A DNA stretch of 64,000 bases, taken from Coprinellus micaceus. Lineage: Eukaryota > Basidiomycota > Agaricomycetes > Agaricales > Psathyrellaceae. The stretch's first letter is position 1. Each line of letters opens with the position of its first letter. Location: positions 4,464,001 through 4,528,000 of the forward strand of contig OX596337.1 of NCBI GenBank assembly GCA_951394405.1. Reading direction: 5' to 3'. A program made the position numbers and the translations under genes. Shown here piece after piece: positions 34,899-45,000 of the stretch. Under the pieces are notes generated by a model. The model made no database searches. It saw only the letters and a list, made by a program, of their open reading frames with translations, and had not been told where the DNA came from.

Positions 34899-35151
34899 CC
34901 TATGCACGACCAACCGCCAACCAAGTGTTGGAAGGCGTGGAATGGCTTGTAATCCTCCACTGGTAGCCGCAGTCATTGCTGGGGGAATACAAGTCGAAGC
35001 ACGTTCCGCGTCTTGTGTGGGGTGGACAGGTATGGAGACGTGGGTCGGTGGGCCGTGTGCGGGCTATCCGTGAGCATAGATATGGGATCTGGGACCCCTC
35101 CTGAAGGATCTAAGCCATTTAAATAATGCTTACATACCCTATGCACCATAC
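34899..35151. repeat. 253-bp spacer between elements 1 and 2 (duplicated at 41360-41612)
   Basis: Starts with CCTAT and ends with CATAC. Apparently identical to 41360-41612. Its first about 160 bp match 21.89-22.05 kb of duplication unit 1. Confidence 0.93.
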
Positions 35152-35534
35152 TGTAGAACGATGCAAGTATGACCCACTGTAAGTGGGGAGAGTTCGATGT
35201 TAGATTGAAAGTAAGTAGGGTATACAAGATACGCACCTGTAAGTGGGGAGAGTTCGATGGGGACTCACCCACTTACAGTGTGGACTATATACTGTGGAGA
35301 ACAATAGATAACCTATATGCGGAACAATAGGAAAGAACAATAGACGTTCCATAAGTAGAGAACAATAGCAGTGAATGGAGATAAGGTGGAGATAAGAGAA
35401 CAATAAGTGCGAGTATAATGGGAATAATACAAGGTGGTTGTTGTTCTCTGTAGAACAATAGAAGATAAGTAAAACGTTCGAAATAGAGGTATTCTTTGTA
35501 GAGATAGAGTTGACATGAGCATTGTCTTCCAACA
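35152..35534 (-). repeat. LTR 3 (3' LTR of element 2)
   Basis: 383 bp. Carries G at 35437 like LTRs 5 and 6, not C as in LTRs 1, 2 and 4. Confidence 0.95.
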
Positions 35535-35561
35535 CACCCCCTCAATGTAATGTCTCTGTAT

Positions 35562-38500
35562 TTACTCAAGTCCAAGAGCAAGTCGATGACGTTCAACGGC
35601 AGGTTTGGGTAAAGGTTTAGTAAATATATCGGCGATCATATCGGTAGTAGATAAAAAGTGAACAGTAATGTCGCCTCGCTTGATAGCATCCCGAATCCAA
35701 TGCATCTTTATATCGATGTGTTTCATTCGGCTATGGAGTTCTGGGTTCCGGAGAACCTTGAGTGCGGATTGGTTGTCGACCATGAGTGGTGAGGGAGTAG
35801 AGACGTCGTGACCAAGTTCCTTCAGGAGTGTGCGCATCCAGATGATGTCCCTTCCAGCGCTCGACGCGGAGACGTACTCTGCCTCTGTTGAGGAGTCTGC
35901 CACCGTTGATTGCTTCTTTGCCGACCAACTAACTGCTCCTGATCCCATTTTAATGACAAATCCAGATGTGGATCGTCGCGTGTCAAGGCACCCAGCATGA
36001 TCTGCGTCGCTGTATGCTTGGAAGAGTTCCGAAGACATCTTGCTACCATTGTTACGATAGGTGAGTTTCAGATCTTTGGTTCCCTTGAGGTAACGGAATA
36101 GGTGCTTGACTGCTTTCCAATGCATAGGTCCGGGGTTGGAGTTGTATTGGGCTAGTTTGGCAACAGCGTAGGCGATGTCAGGGCGTGTCGCAATCATAAG
36201 GTATATCAGAGCACCGATGGCATTCATGTATGGGACGTTCTTCATCATCTCGTCGTCAGCCTTGTTTGGAATGTACTTGGTGAGAGTAGCACCACTTCCT
36301 GGATCCATTGGAGTTCCTACTGGGTAGCAGTCCTCCATCTTGAATCGCGCAAGCATGTCGAGGATGTATTGAGTCTGGGATAGGCGCATGACTCGGTTCT
36401 CGCGGTCGTAGTCAACCTTGATTCCAAGTAGGTACGAGGTGGGTCCGAGATCCTTGATCTTGAAGACCTTGGCAAGGGAGTCCTTGAGCCATTGGATCTT
36501 TTCTTGGCTTTTTGAGGTTATGGTGATGTCGTCAACGAAGACTGGTACAACAATGCGGGTCCCATCCATCTCCCAGACATAGATAGCCGGGTCAGACTTT
36601 ATTTGGGTGAATCCGATTGCTTCAAGCTCTGATGCTAGCTTTTGGTACCATAGTCGTCCGCTCTGTTTCAAGCCATATAAACCTTTCTTCAGCCGGCACA
36701 CCCATCTCCGTCCCTTTGAGTCTGGATTCTTGATCTCAAACCCTGGCGCTTGCTCCATGTAGACTTCGTATTGCTCCTCGATTGTTCCGTTGAGGTAGGC
36801 ATTGTCGACGTCAATGGTCTCGATGAAGTGTCCTTCCATGGCGGCTTGGGCGAAGATCGCGCGAATTGATGTGAGACGAGATGCAGGTGCCCATGTCTGA
36901 TCGTAGTCTACTCCAGGCATTTGGGAGTATCCCTTGGCGACAAGTCGAGCCTTGTAGCGGTCAATTGTGCCATCTGCCTTTTGTTTGATGAGGAAGACCC
37001 ATCGTGATCCAACAACCTTTCGTCCCTCTGGTAGTTCGACTAGTTCCCAAGTGCCATTGGTGGTTAGAGCGTCAATCTCAACCTGTGCTGCGGTCTGCCA
37101 GTGTTCGCCATCTGGTCCTGCGAAGGCTTCCCAGTGTGTCCGAGGCGCATCTCCTGGACGGCGTGTAGCCGCTCCTAGTGCTTTATCCTGTGCCATGTAG
37201 AATGCCATTTCCATGCCTTGGTCAAGAGTCAGGGTCTCTTCCAGGGGGACGTGGTATAGACTGATGAGAGAATCAAGTATACTGGTGGCACGTAGTGCAT
37301 CTTCCATGTCTACAGGTTCGTCGTCAAGGTCAAAGTCCTCAGCTGCAATGGGTTGTACAGGTTCGTCGTCTTCATCGTCGTCTTCATCCTCATCCTCATC
37401 CTCTGTTTCGGGTAGCTGATTGTTTCTCTGTGCACCCCCTCGATCTGCTACCTGTTCACCCCCTTCACGCCTGGCTACTGGAATTGTACCGCGTCTCCCT
37501 TTTCCACTCGCGAGTTGGTAGTCCTTGACGGCTGTTGCCGTTTTCCGTACAGGCCGGGAGCTTTGTGCTACTAGCGGTGGAGCTTTCGGAACTTTCGCCT
37601 TGCGAGGGATTGATTCGCGAGGGGGAGGGGGAGGTGGCCGGGTGCGTTTCTGGGCAGGTGCTGGAGGTGCGACTGGTGCTGGAGGAGGTAGTTCTGGGAA
37701 CATGGGTCCATCCTCAGCTGGTGCAGGGAGCCCTGGGAACAAGGCAGGTATTGGTAGCAGCTGTTTCGTTGAGGGAGTAGATGAGGGATCCCTTTTCGTA
37801 GGAGTAGGTGGAATTGATGGATGGACAGACGGTTGCTGTGTGGCTGGCGTCTTAGGCTCAGTCTTAGGATGTCGCTCGGGAGTCCGAGGTGCTGCTTGGT
37901 CTCCATCATCATCATTGTCGCTCTCGTCTGATCCATCGTCTGGATGGTCATGGGGAGGCGGTGGTGGCGCGATGGGAGCATGAAGTGGTGCAAGAGGTGG
38001 ATTCTCTGGTTCGAGATCAGCGTCTGGCCAGATGTCCCTAATGCCTATAGGCGTGTATGCCTGTTCGTTCCCTACGGTCGAGAGACCAGGGAAGGTGCTC
38101 TCAGCGAAGATAACATCCCGGGATATGGTGATCTTCTTCGTTACTGGATTGTAGCATTTCCAGCCTTTGTAGCCTGGTTCAAAGCCGATAAAGACACAAG
38201 GCTCCGTGTGTGACTGGAGGTTCTTGCGGTCCTTGCGCAATACATGGACGTATACACGGCAGCCAAATACTCGGTGCATGGACAGATCGGGCTTTGCTTT
38301 ATGCCAGACTTCATAGGAGGTAGTATTCGATAATGTGGAGGATGGGGTCGCATTCAGGATGTCTGTGTAATAGAGTACAGCTGCACCCCAGAACATCATG
38401 GGAAGGCGTGCTTGGTTGAGCATGGCAATGACCCCTTCAGTTAGTGTGCGATTGAGTCGTTCGCTGACACCGTTCTGTTGAGGTGTGGCTTTAACTGTGT

Positions 38501-40388
38501 GTTGCCGTGCGATACCAAGTCCCTTGCACCATTGAATGAAGTCGTTCCCCATGTATTCCCCCCCTTTATCATCACGAAGTTCCTTGACCTTTGTGCCGAG
38601 CTTTCGCTCACTCTTGGCAACAAAGTCTTTGAAGGCTTGGAATGCGTCACTCTTGTGTTTCAGGAGGGCGACCTCCTTGAACCGTGAGTGGTCATCAATG
38701 AATGTGATCCAGTATCGATAGCCGATTGGTGTCTGTACAGCGAGGGGTCCATGGAGGTCCGAGTGAATCCGTCCAAGGAGCTCTGTTGAGCGATTCGCTG
38801 ATAGCTTTGGGAATGGATCCCGATGTTGCTTGCCTGCAATGCAGTGTTCGCAGGTGTCATTGAGTTCCGTGCCCTCCTTCACCAGGATGCCAGTGGCTAA
38901 GTCTTGGCGCATAAGCGTCTCCAGACGGTCCTTCCCAATGTGCCCTAACCTCTGATGTAATAGTTCCTTCTCGATCTTGGAGATGTAGGCTGCCTCCGTT
39001 TCCGTGTTTTCGAGCGTTGTCCCATTGAGAGAGCCAACAGTTCCGTCGATGGTAGCTGTTAGGAGTAGCTCGCCATTCTTGAAGAAGTCAAGCGAGTCTC
39101 CTTCAATTACGACGCGCATTTTGCTCTTCTTAACAACGGAGAGGATCGAGAATAGGTTATTGCGAAGTGCGGGAACATATAGTACATCGTTGAATATCAC
39201 AGTTTGGCCAACTTTTCCGTATATACGAGGCGTGAAACGTACTTCCCCCTTTCCTGTAGCCCAGACGATCTCGTTGTTGGCGAGAGACACAGCAATTTTC
39301 ACCGCAACCATGTTACGGATCCACTTGCGATTGGGTGTCATATGTGAGGTTGCACCTGAGTCTGGGTTCCAGGAAGTATTAGTGGGGTTGTTACGAGCTC
39401 GACGGATAAGGGGACTTGCGATGTGGGCAACAGTGGCCATCATGACGTTCTCCTCAGCAGTCGCAGCTGTGGTAGGCGTCTCGGCGATCTTGGCCTTCTG
39501 GGAGTTCTGGACGCGGCAGTCCTTGTCCTCGTGCGTGTTCTGCCAACCGTGGACCTTGCACCTGTACTTCGCCTTCTTCTTCGGGGCAGCTGTAGCTACC
39601 TGAAGAGCGGCGGATGTCCCCTCAGCAAGCTGAGTGTTGCGAGCGAGGGAGTCGGCCTTGCGAAGGTGATCGAGGACTTCAAGGGGATTGTCGTCCCCAG
39701 TGGAGATGTGGTTGAGCGTATTGCGGAGGATGGTGTCATCCTTGCCAAGACCAATGGGGATCATGCTGATTGCAAGATCGCGCGCGAGATGAGCAGCCGT
39801 GTATCCTTCCTCGAAAGCAGAGGGCGTAAGGAGTTCATGTGCTCCCCGACTGGTGGATTGAATCGTTGTTGTTGCTCCGTCCGATGTCGTTTGGGAGGAG
39901 ATGGTGACGGTCTGTGTTGTCTCTGGAAGGTATTCTGCTCCTTGCGGGAGGAGCGCAGTGAGACGTGAGGCGTGTGCCATGCAACGCGATCCGAAGTCGG
40001 AGTAGGTCTCCTTCTCGAAACCCGAGGACCTCATTCGGAGTGCCATCATCTCCTGAAGGACACTGATGCGAGAGCCAGAAGTCTTGGGCTGGTAGGTTTC
40101 CAAGAGCTTCTCCCAGATAGCAGCGATGTCGGTGACTTGGATGCCAGAGAGAACGGTCTCGAGTTGGGAGTGGTCGAGAGTAGACCGGACGTAGCCGATG
40201 AGCTTGGAGCGGCGACTGGCATAGTCGGACTTGACCTTGTCGTCGGCATTGCTCCCAGGTTTTTTCTCTTCCCCAGTGAGGATGCCGTAGGCGTTGAGGT
40301 CGAAGGCCTTGTTCTCGACAGTGAACTTCCACTGCTGCACAGTGTAGGCCGTGAGCATGATGGGCGAGGACGTAGTGGTAGAGTCCAT
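35562..40388 (-). CDS. Copia Gag-Pol polyprotein, element 2
   Basis: 1608 aa, same domain order and active-site residues as element 1, no breaks. The N-terminal part is element-1 type (e.g. SRGAHELL, EENVMMATV); the C-terminal part is element-3 type (KPAVERHRL, FLIKQKADG, NPDSKGRR). The switch falls in the integrase coding part. I saw no change private to this copy. Confidence 0.96.
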   Translation of the reverse strand: MDSTTTSSPIMLTAYTVQQWKFTVENKAFDLNAYGILTGEEKKPGSNADDKVKSDYASRRSKLIGYVRSTLDHSQLETVLSGIQVTDIAAIWEKLLETYQPKTSGSRISVLQEMMALRMRSSGFEKETYSDFGSRCMAHASRLTALLPQGAEYLPETTQTVTISSQTTSDGATTTIQSTSRGAHELLTPSAFEEGYTAAHLARDLAISMIPIGLGKDDTILRNTLNHISTGDDNPLEVLDHLRKADSLARNTQLAEGTSAALQVATAAPKKKAKYRCKVHGWQNTHEDKDCRVQNSQKAKIAETPTTAATAEENVMMATVAHIASPLIRRARNNPTNTSWNPDSGATSHMTPNRKWIRNMVAVKIAVSLANNEIVWATGKGEVRFTPRIYGKVGQTVIFNDVLYVPALRNNLFSILSVVKKSKMRVVIEGDSLDFFKNGELLLTATIDGTVGSLNGTTLENTETEAAYISKIEKELLHQRLGHIGKDRLETLMRQDLATGILVKEGTELNDTCEHCIAGKQHRDPFPKLSANRSTELLGRIHSDLHGPLAVQTPIGYRYWITFIDDHSRFKEVALLKHKSDAFQAFKDFVAKSERKLGTKVKELRDDKGGEYMGNDFIQWCKGLGIARQHTVKATPQQNGVSERLNRTLTEGVIAMLNQARLPMMFWGAAVLYYTDILNATPSSTLSNTTSYEVWHKAKPDLSMHRVFGCRVYVHVLRKDRKNLQSHTEPCVFIGFEPGYKGWKCYNPVTKKITISRDVIFAESTFPGLSTVGNEQAYTPIGIRDIWPDADLEPENPPLAPLHAPIAPPPPPHDHPDDGSDESDNDDDGDQAAPRTPERHPKTEPKTPATQQPSVHPSIPPTPTKRDPSSTPSTKQLLPIPALFPGLPAPAEDGPMFPELPPPAPVAPPAPAQKRTRPPPPPPRESIPRKAKVPKAPPLVAQSSRPVRKTATAVKDYQLASGKGRRGTIPVARREGGEQVADRGGAQRNNQLPETEDEDEDEDDDEDDEPVQPIAAEDFDLDDEPVDMEDALRATSILDSLISLYHVPLEETLTLDQGMEMAFYMAQDKALGAATRRPGDAPRTHWEAFAGPDGEHWQTAAQVEIDALTTNGTWELVELPEGRKVVGSRWVFLIKQKADGTIDRYKARLVAKGYSQMPGVDYDQTWAPASRLTSIRAIFAQAAMEGHFIETIDVDNAYLNGTIEEQYEVYMEQAPGFEIKNPDSKGRRWVCRLKKGLYGLKQSGRLWYQKLASELEAIGFTQIKSDPAIYVWEMDGTRIVVPVFVDDITITSKSQEKIQWLKDSLAKVFKIKDLGPTSYLLGIKVDYDRENRVMRLSQTQYILDMLARFKMEDCYPVGTPMDPGSGATLTKYIPNKADDEMMKNVPYMNAIGALIYLMIATRPDIAYAVAKLAQYNSNPGPMHWKAVKHLFRYLKGTKDLKLTYRNNGSKMSSELFQAYSDADHAGCLDTRRSTSGFVIKMGSGAVSWSAKKQSTVADSSTEAEYVSASSAGRDIIWMRTLLKELGHDVSTPSPLMVDNQSALKVLRNPELHSRMKHIDIKMHWIRDAIKRGDITVHFLSTTDMIADIFTKPLPKPAVERHRLALGLE

Positions 40389-40963
40389 GATGGTAGGTGA
40401 TAAAGAATGGGAGAGGATAAAATGATAGGTACGAAACGATAAGTGATAGGTGATAGGTAAAGTGCCCGTGATTTTGTAGGTAAAACGGACCAATACGTAG
40501 ATATCCTAAAAAGGAGTTGAAGTTTTACACTAAGATCCGCAGAGGGAACCCCGCTGTCACTTTGAGTACCGGTTACTGAAAGCGTTTGGATGGAGGGAGC
40601 GCTACCGTTGCGTCGTTTCCCCAGTCCAACCGAATCAGGCCTCTCAAAGAAGGATCACTACTCTAATTCTGCAGACGGTAAGCGTCTGTGGACTTCCTGA
40701 TAGCTTCTTTCCCGTAGTGGGAACGCTTGCCGCGGGGTAGAAGGTGGTAATGGAAGTTGATATGTACTCCTGAGTATCAGGAGGGGTAGTGGAATGTAAG
40801 TAGCGAAACGTAAATAGCGAAAGTGAAGATAGTGAGAATGTGAAGGGAGATAGGCTTCAGGTGGAGATATCACACGAGAAGAGGCCGTAGGCTATGGGCG
40901 ATCGAGGGGCAGTGGAGCGGTTACCGCGGTGTCTGATAACGGATGGCGTGATCAGAGGAGCCC

Positions 40964-40975
40964 GGGGCTCATAAC
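40964..40975 (-). other. Primer binding site, element 2
   Basis: GGGGCTCATAAC on plus, one base from LTR 4, as in element 1. Confidence 0.75.
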
Positions 40976-40976
40976 T

Positions 40977-41359
40977 TGTAGAACGATGCAAGTATGACCC
41001 ACTGTAAGTGGGGAGAGTTCGATGTTAGATTGAAAGTAAGTAGGGTATACAAGATACGCACCTGTAAGTGGGGAGAGTTCGATGGGGACTCACCCACTTA
41101 CAGTGTGGACTATATACTGTGGAGAACAATAGATAACCTATATGCGGAACAATAGGAAAGAACAATAGACGTTCCATAAGTAGAGAACAATAGCAGTGAA
41201 TGGAGATAAGGTGGAGATAAGAGAACAATAAGTGCGAGTATAATGGGAATAATACAAGGTGCTTGTTGTTCTCTGTAGAACAATAGAAGATAAGTAAAAC
41301 GTTCGAAATAGAGGTATTCTTTGTAGAGATAGAGTTGACATGAGCATTGTCTTCCAACA
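40977..41359 (-). repeat. LTR 4 (5' LTR of element 2)
   Basis: 383 bp with C at 41262, so element-1 type; it differs from the LTR at the other end of the same element. Confidence 0.95.
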
Positions 41360-41612
41360 CCTATGCACGACCAACCGCCAACCAAGTGTTGGAAGGCGTG
41401 GAATGGCTTGTAATCCTCCACTGGTAGCCGCAGTCATTGCTGGGGGAATACAAGTCGAAGCACGTTCCGCGTCTTGTGTGGGGTGGACAGGTATGGAGAC
41501 GTGGGTCGGTGGGCCGTGTGCGGGCTATCCGTGAGCATAGATATGGGATCTGGGACCCCTCCTGAAGGATCTAAGCCATTTAAATAATGCTTACATACCC
41601 TATGCACCATAC
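41360..41612. repeat. Second copy of the 253-bp spacer
   Basis: Same sequence as 34899-35151, offset 6461 bp, the period of the whole array. Confidence 0.93.
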
Positions 41613-41995
41613 TGTAGAACGATGCAAGTATGACCCACTGTAAGTGGGGAGAGTTCGATGTTAGATTGAAAGTAAGTAGGGTATACAAGATACGCACCTG
41701 TAAGTGGGGAGAGTTCGATGGGGACTCACCCACTTACAGTGTGGACTATATACTGTGGAGAACAATAGATAACCTATATGCGGAACAATAGGAAAGAACA
41801 ATAGACGTTCCATAAGTAGAGAACAATAGCAGTGAATGGAGATAAGGTGGAGATAAGAGAACAATAAGTGCGAGTATAATGGGAATAATACAAGGTGGTT
41901 GTTGTTCTCTGTAGAACAATAGAAGATAAGTAAAACGTTCGAAATAGAGGTATTCTTTGTAGAGATAGAGTTGACATGAGCATTGTCTTCCAACA
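41613..41995 (-). repeat. LTR 5 (3' LTR of element 3)
   Basis: 383 bp, G at 41898. Confidence 0.95.
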
Positions 41996-42022
41996 CACCC
42001 CCTCAATGTAATGTCTCTGTAT

Positions 42023-45000
42023 TTACTCAAGTCCAAGAGCAAGTCGATGACGTTCAACGGCAGGTTTGGGTAAAGGTTTAGTAAATATATCGGCGATCAT
42101 ATCGGTAGTAGATAAAAAGTGAACAGTAATGTCGCCTCGCTTGATAGCATCCCGAATCCAATGCATCTTTATATCGATGTGTTTCATTCGGCTATGGAGT
42201 TCTGGGTTCCGGAGAACCTTGAGTGCGGATTGGTTGTCGACCATGAGTGGTGAGGGAGTAGAGACGTCGTGACCAAGTTCCTTCAGGAGTGTGCGCATCC
42301 AGATGATGTCCCTTCCAGCGCTCGACGCGGAGACGTACTCTGCCTCTGTTGAGGAGTCTGCCACCGTTGATTGCTTCTTTGCCGACCAACTAACTGCTCC
42401 TGATCCCATTTTAATGACAAATCCAGATGTGGATCGTCGCGTGTCAAGGCACCCAGCATGATCTGCGTCGCTGTATGCTTGGAAGAGTTCCGAAGACATC
42501 TTGCTACCATTGTTACGATAGGTGAGTTTCAGATCTTTGGTTCCCTTGAGGTAACGGAATAGGTGCTTGACTGCTTTCCAATGCATAGGTCCGGGGTTGG
42601 AGTTGTATTGGGCTAGTTTGGCAACAGCGTAGGCGATGTCAGGGCGTGTCGCAATCATAAGGTATATCAGAGCACCGATGGCATTCATGTATGGGACGTT
42701 CTTCATCATCTCGTCGTCAGCCTTGTTTGGAATGTACTTGGTGAGAGTAGCACCACTTCCTGGATCCATTGGAGTTCCTACTGGGTAGCAGTCCTCCATC
42801 TTGAATCGCGCAAGCATGTCGAGGATGTATTGAGTCTGGGATAGGCGCATGACTCGGTTCTCGCGGTCGTAGTCAACCTTGATTCCAAGTAGGTACGAGG
42901 TGGGTCCGAGATCCTTGATCTTGAAGACCTTGGCAAGGGAGTCCTTGAGCCATTGGATCTTTTCTTGGCTTTTTGAGGTTATGGTGATGTCGTCAACGAA
43001 GACTGGTACAACAATGCGGGTCCCATCCATCTCCCAGACATAGATAGCCGGGTCAGACTTTATTTGGGTGAATCCGATTGCTTCAAGCTCTGATGCTAGC
43101 TTTTGGTACCATAGTCGTCCGCTCTGTTTCAAGCCATATAAACCTTTCTTCAGCCGGCACACCCATCTCCGTCCCTTTGAGTCTGGATTCTTGATCTCAA
43201 ACCCTGGCGCTTGCTCCATGTAGACTTCGTATTGCTCCTCGATTGTTCCGTTGAGGTAGGCATTGTCGACGTCAATGGTCTCGATGAAGTGTCCTTCCAT
43301 GGCGGCTTGGGCGAAGATCGCGCGAATTGATGTGAGACGAGATGCAGGTGCCCATGTCTGATCGTAGTCTACTCCAGGCATTTGGGAGTATCCCTTGGCG
43401 ACAAGTCGAGCCTTGTAGCGGTCAATTGTGCCATCTGCCTTTTGTTTGATGAGGAAGACCCATCGTGATCCAACAACCTTTCGTCCCTCTGGTAGTTCGA
43501 CTAGTTCCCAAGTGCCATTGGTGGTTAGAGCGTCAATCTCAACCTGTGCTGCGGTCTGCCAGTGTTCGCCATCTGGTCCTGCGAAGGCTTCCCAGTGTGT
43601 CCGAGGCGCATCTCCTGGACGGCGTGTAGCCGCTCCTAGTGCTTTATCCTGTGCCATGTAGAATGCCATTTCCATGCCTTGGTCAAGAGTCAGGGTCTCT
43701 TCCAGGGGGACGTGGTATAGACTGATGAGAGAATCAAGTATACTGGTGGCACGTAGTGCATCTTCCATGTCTACAGGTTCGTCGTCAAGGTCAAAGTCCT
43801 CAGCTGCAATGGGTTGTACAGGTTCGTCGTCTTCATCGTCGTCTTCATCCTCATCCTCATCCTCTGTTTCGGGTAGCTGATTGTTTCTCTGTGCACCCCC
43901 TCGATCTGCTACCTGTTCACCCCCTTCACGCCTGGCTACTGGAATTGTACCGCGTCTCCCTTTTCCACTCGCGAGTTGGTAGTCCTTGACGGCTGTTGCC
44001 GTTTTCCGTACAGGCCGGGAGCTTTGTGCTACTAGCGGTGGAGCTTTCGGAACTTTCGCCTTGCGAGGGATTGATTCGCGAGGGGGAGGGGGAGGTGGCC
44101 GGGTGCGTTTCTGGGCAGGTGCTGGAGGTGCGACTGGTGCTGGAGGAGGTAGTTCTGGGAACATGGGTCCATCCTCAGCTGGTGCAGGGAGCCCTGGGAA
44201 CAAGGCAGGTATTGGTAGCAGCTGTTTCGTTGAGGGAGTAGATGAGGGATCCCTTTTCGTAGGAGTAGGTGGAATTGATGGATGGACAGACGGTTGCTGT
44301 GTGGCTGGCGTCTTAGGCTCAGTCTTAGGATGTCGCTCGGGAGTCCGAGGTGCTGCTTGGTCTCCATCATCATCATTGTCGCTCTCGTCTGATCCATCGT
44401 CTGGATGGTCATGGGGAGGCGGTGGTGGCGCGATGGGAGCATGAAGTGGTGCAAGAGGTGGATTCTCTGGTTCGAGATCAGCGTCTGGCCAGATGTCCCT
44501 AATGCCTATAGGCGTGTATGCCTGTTCGTTCCCTACGGTCGAGAGACCAGGGAAGGTGCTCTCAGCGAAGATAACATCCCGGGATATGGTGATCTTCTTC
44601 GTTACTGGATTGTAGCATTTCCAGCCTTTGTAGCCTGGTTCAAAGCCGATAAAGACACAAGGCTCCGTGTGTGACTGGAGGTTCTTGCGGTCCTTGCGCA
44701 ATACATGGACGTATACACGGCAGCCAAATACTCGGTGCATGGACAGATCGGGCTTTGCTTTATGCCAGACTTCATAGGAGGTAGTATTCGATAATGTGGA
44801 GGATGGGGTCGCATTCAGGATGTCTGTGTAATAGAGTACAGCTGCACCCCAGAACATCATGGGAAGGCGTGCTTGGTTGAGCATGGCAATGACCCCTTCA
44901 GTTAGTGTGCGATTGAGTCGTTCGCTGACACCGTTCTGTTGAGGTGTGGCTTTAACTGTGTGTTGCCGTGCGATACCAAGTCCCTTGCACCATTGAATGA

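Larger units (their letters stand above)
35152..41359 (-). mobile_element. Ty1/copia element 2, mosaic of elements 1 and 3
   Basis: Full-length 6208 bp, but the flanks do not match each other: CATAC on the left (as element 3) and CCTAT on the right (as element 1). Bases that distinguish elements 1 and 3 are element-3 type from the left LTR through 38568 and element-1 type from 38823 through the right LTR. It is therefore a product of recombination, not a separate insertion. Confidence 0.93.

Noticed and set aside
35152..41359. Element 2 as a third independent insertion
   Set aside because: Its flanking 5-mers differ (CATAC and CCTAT), and its variants switch from one neighbour's type to the other's.
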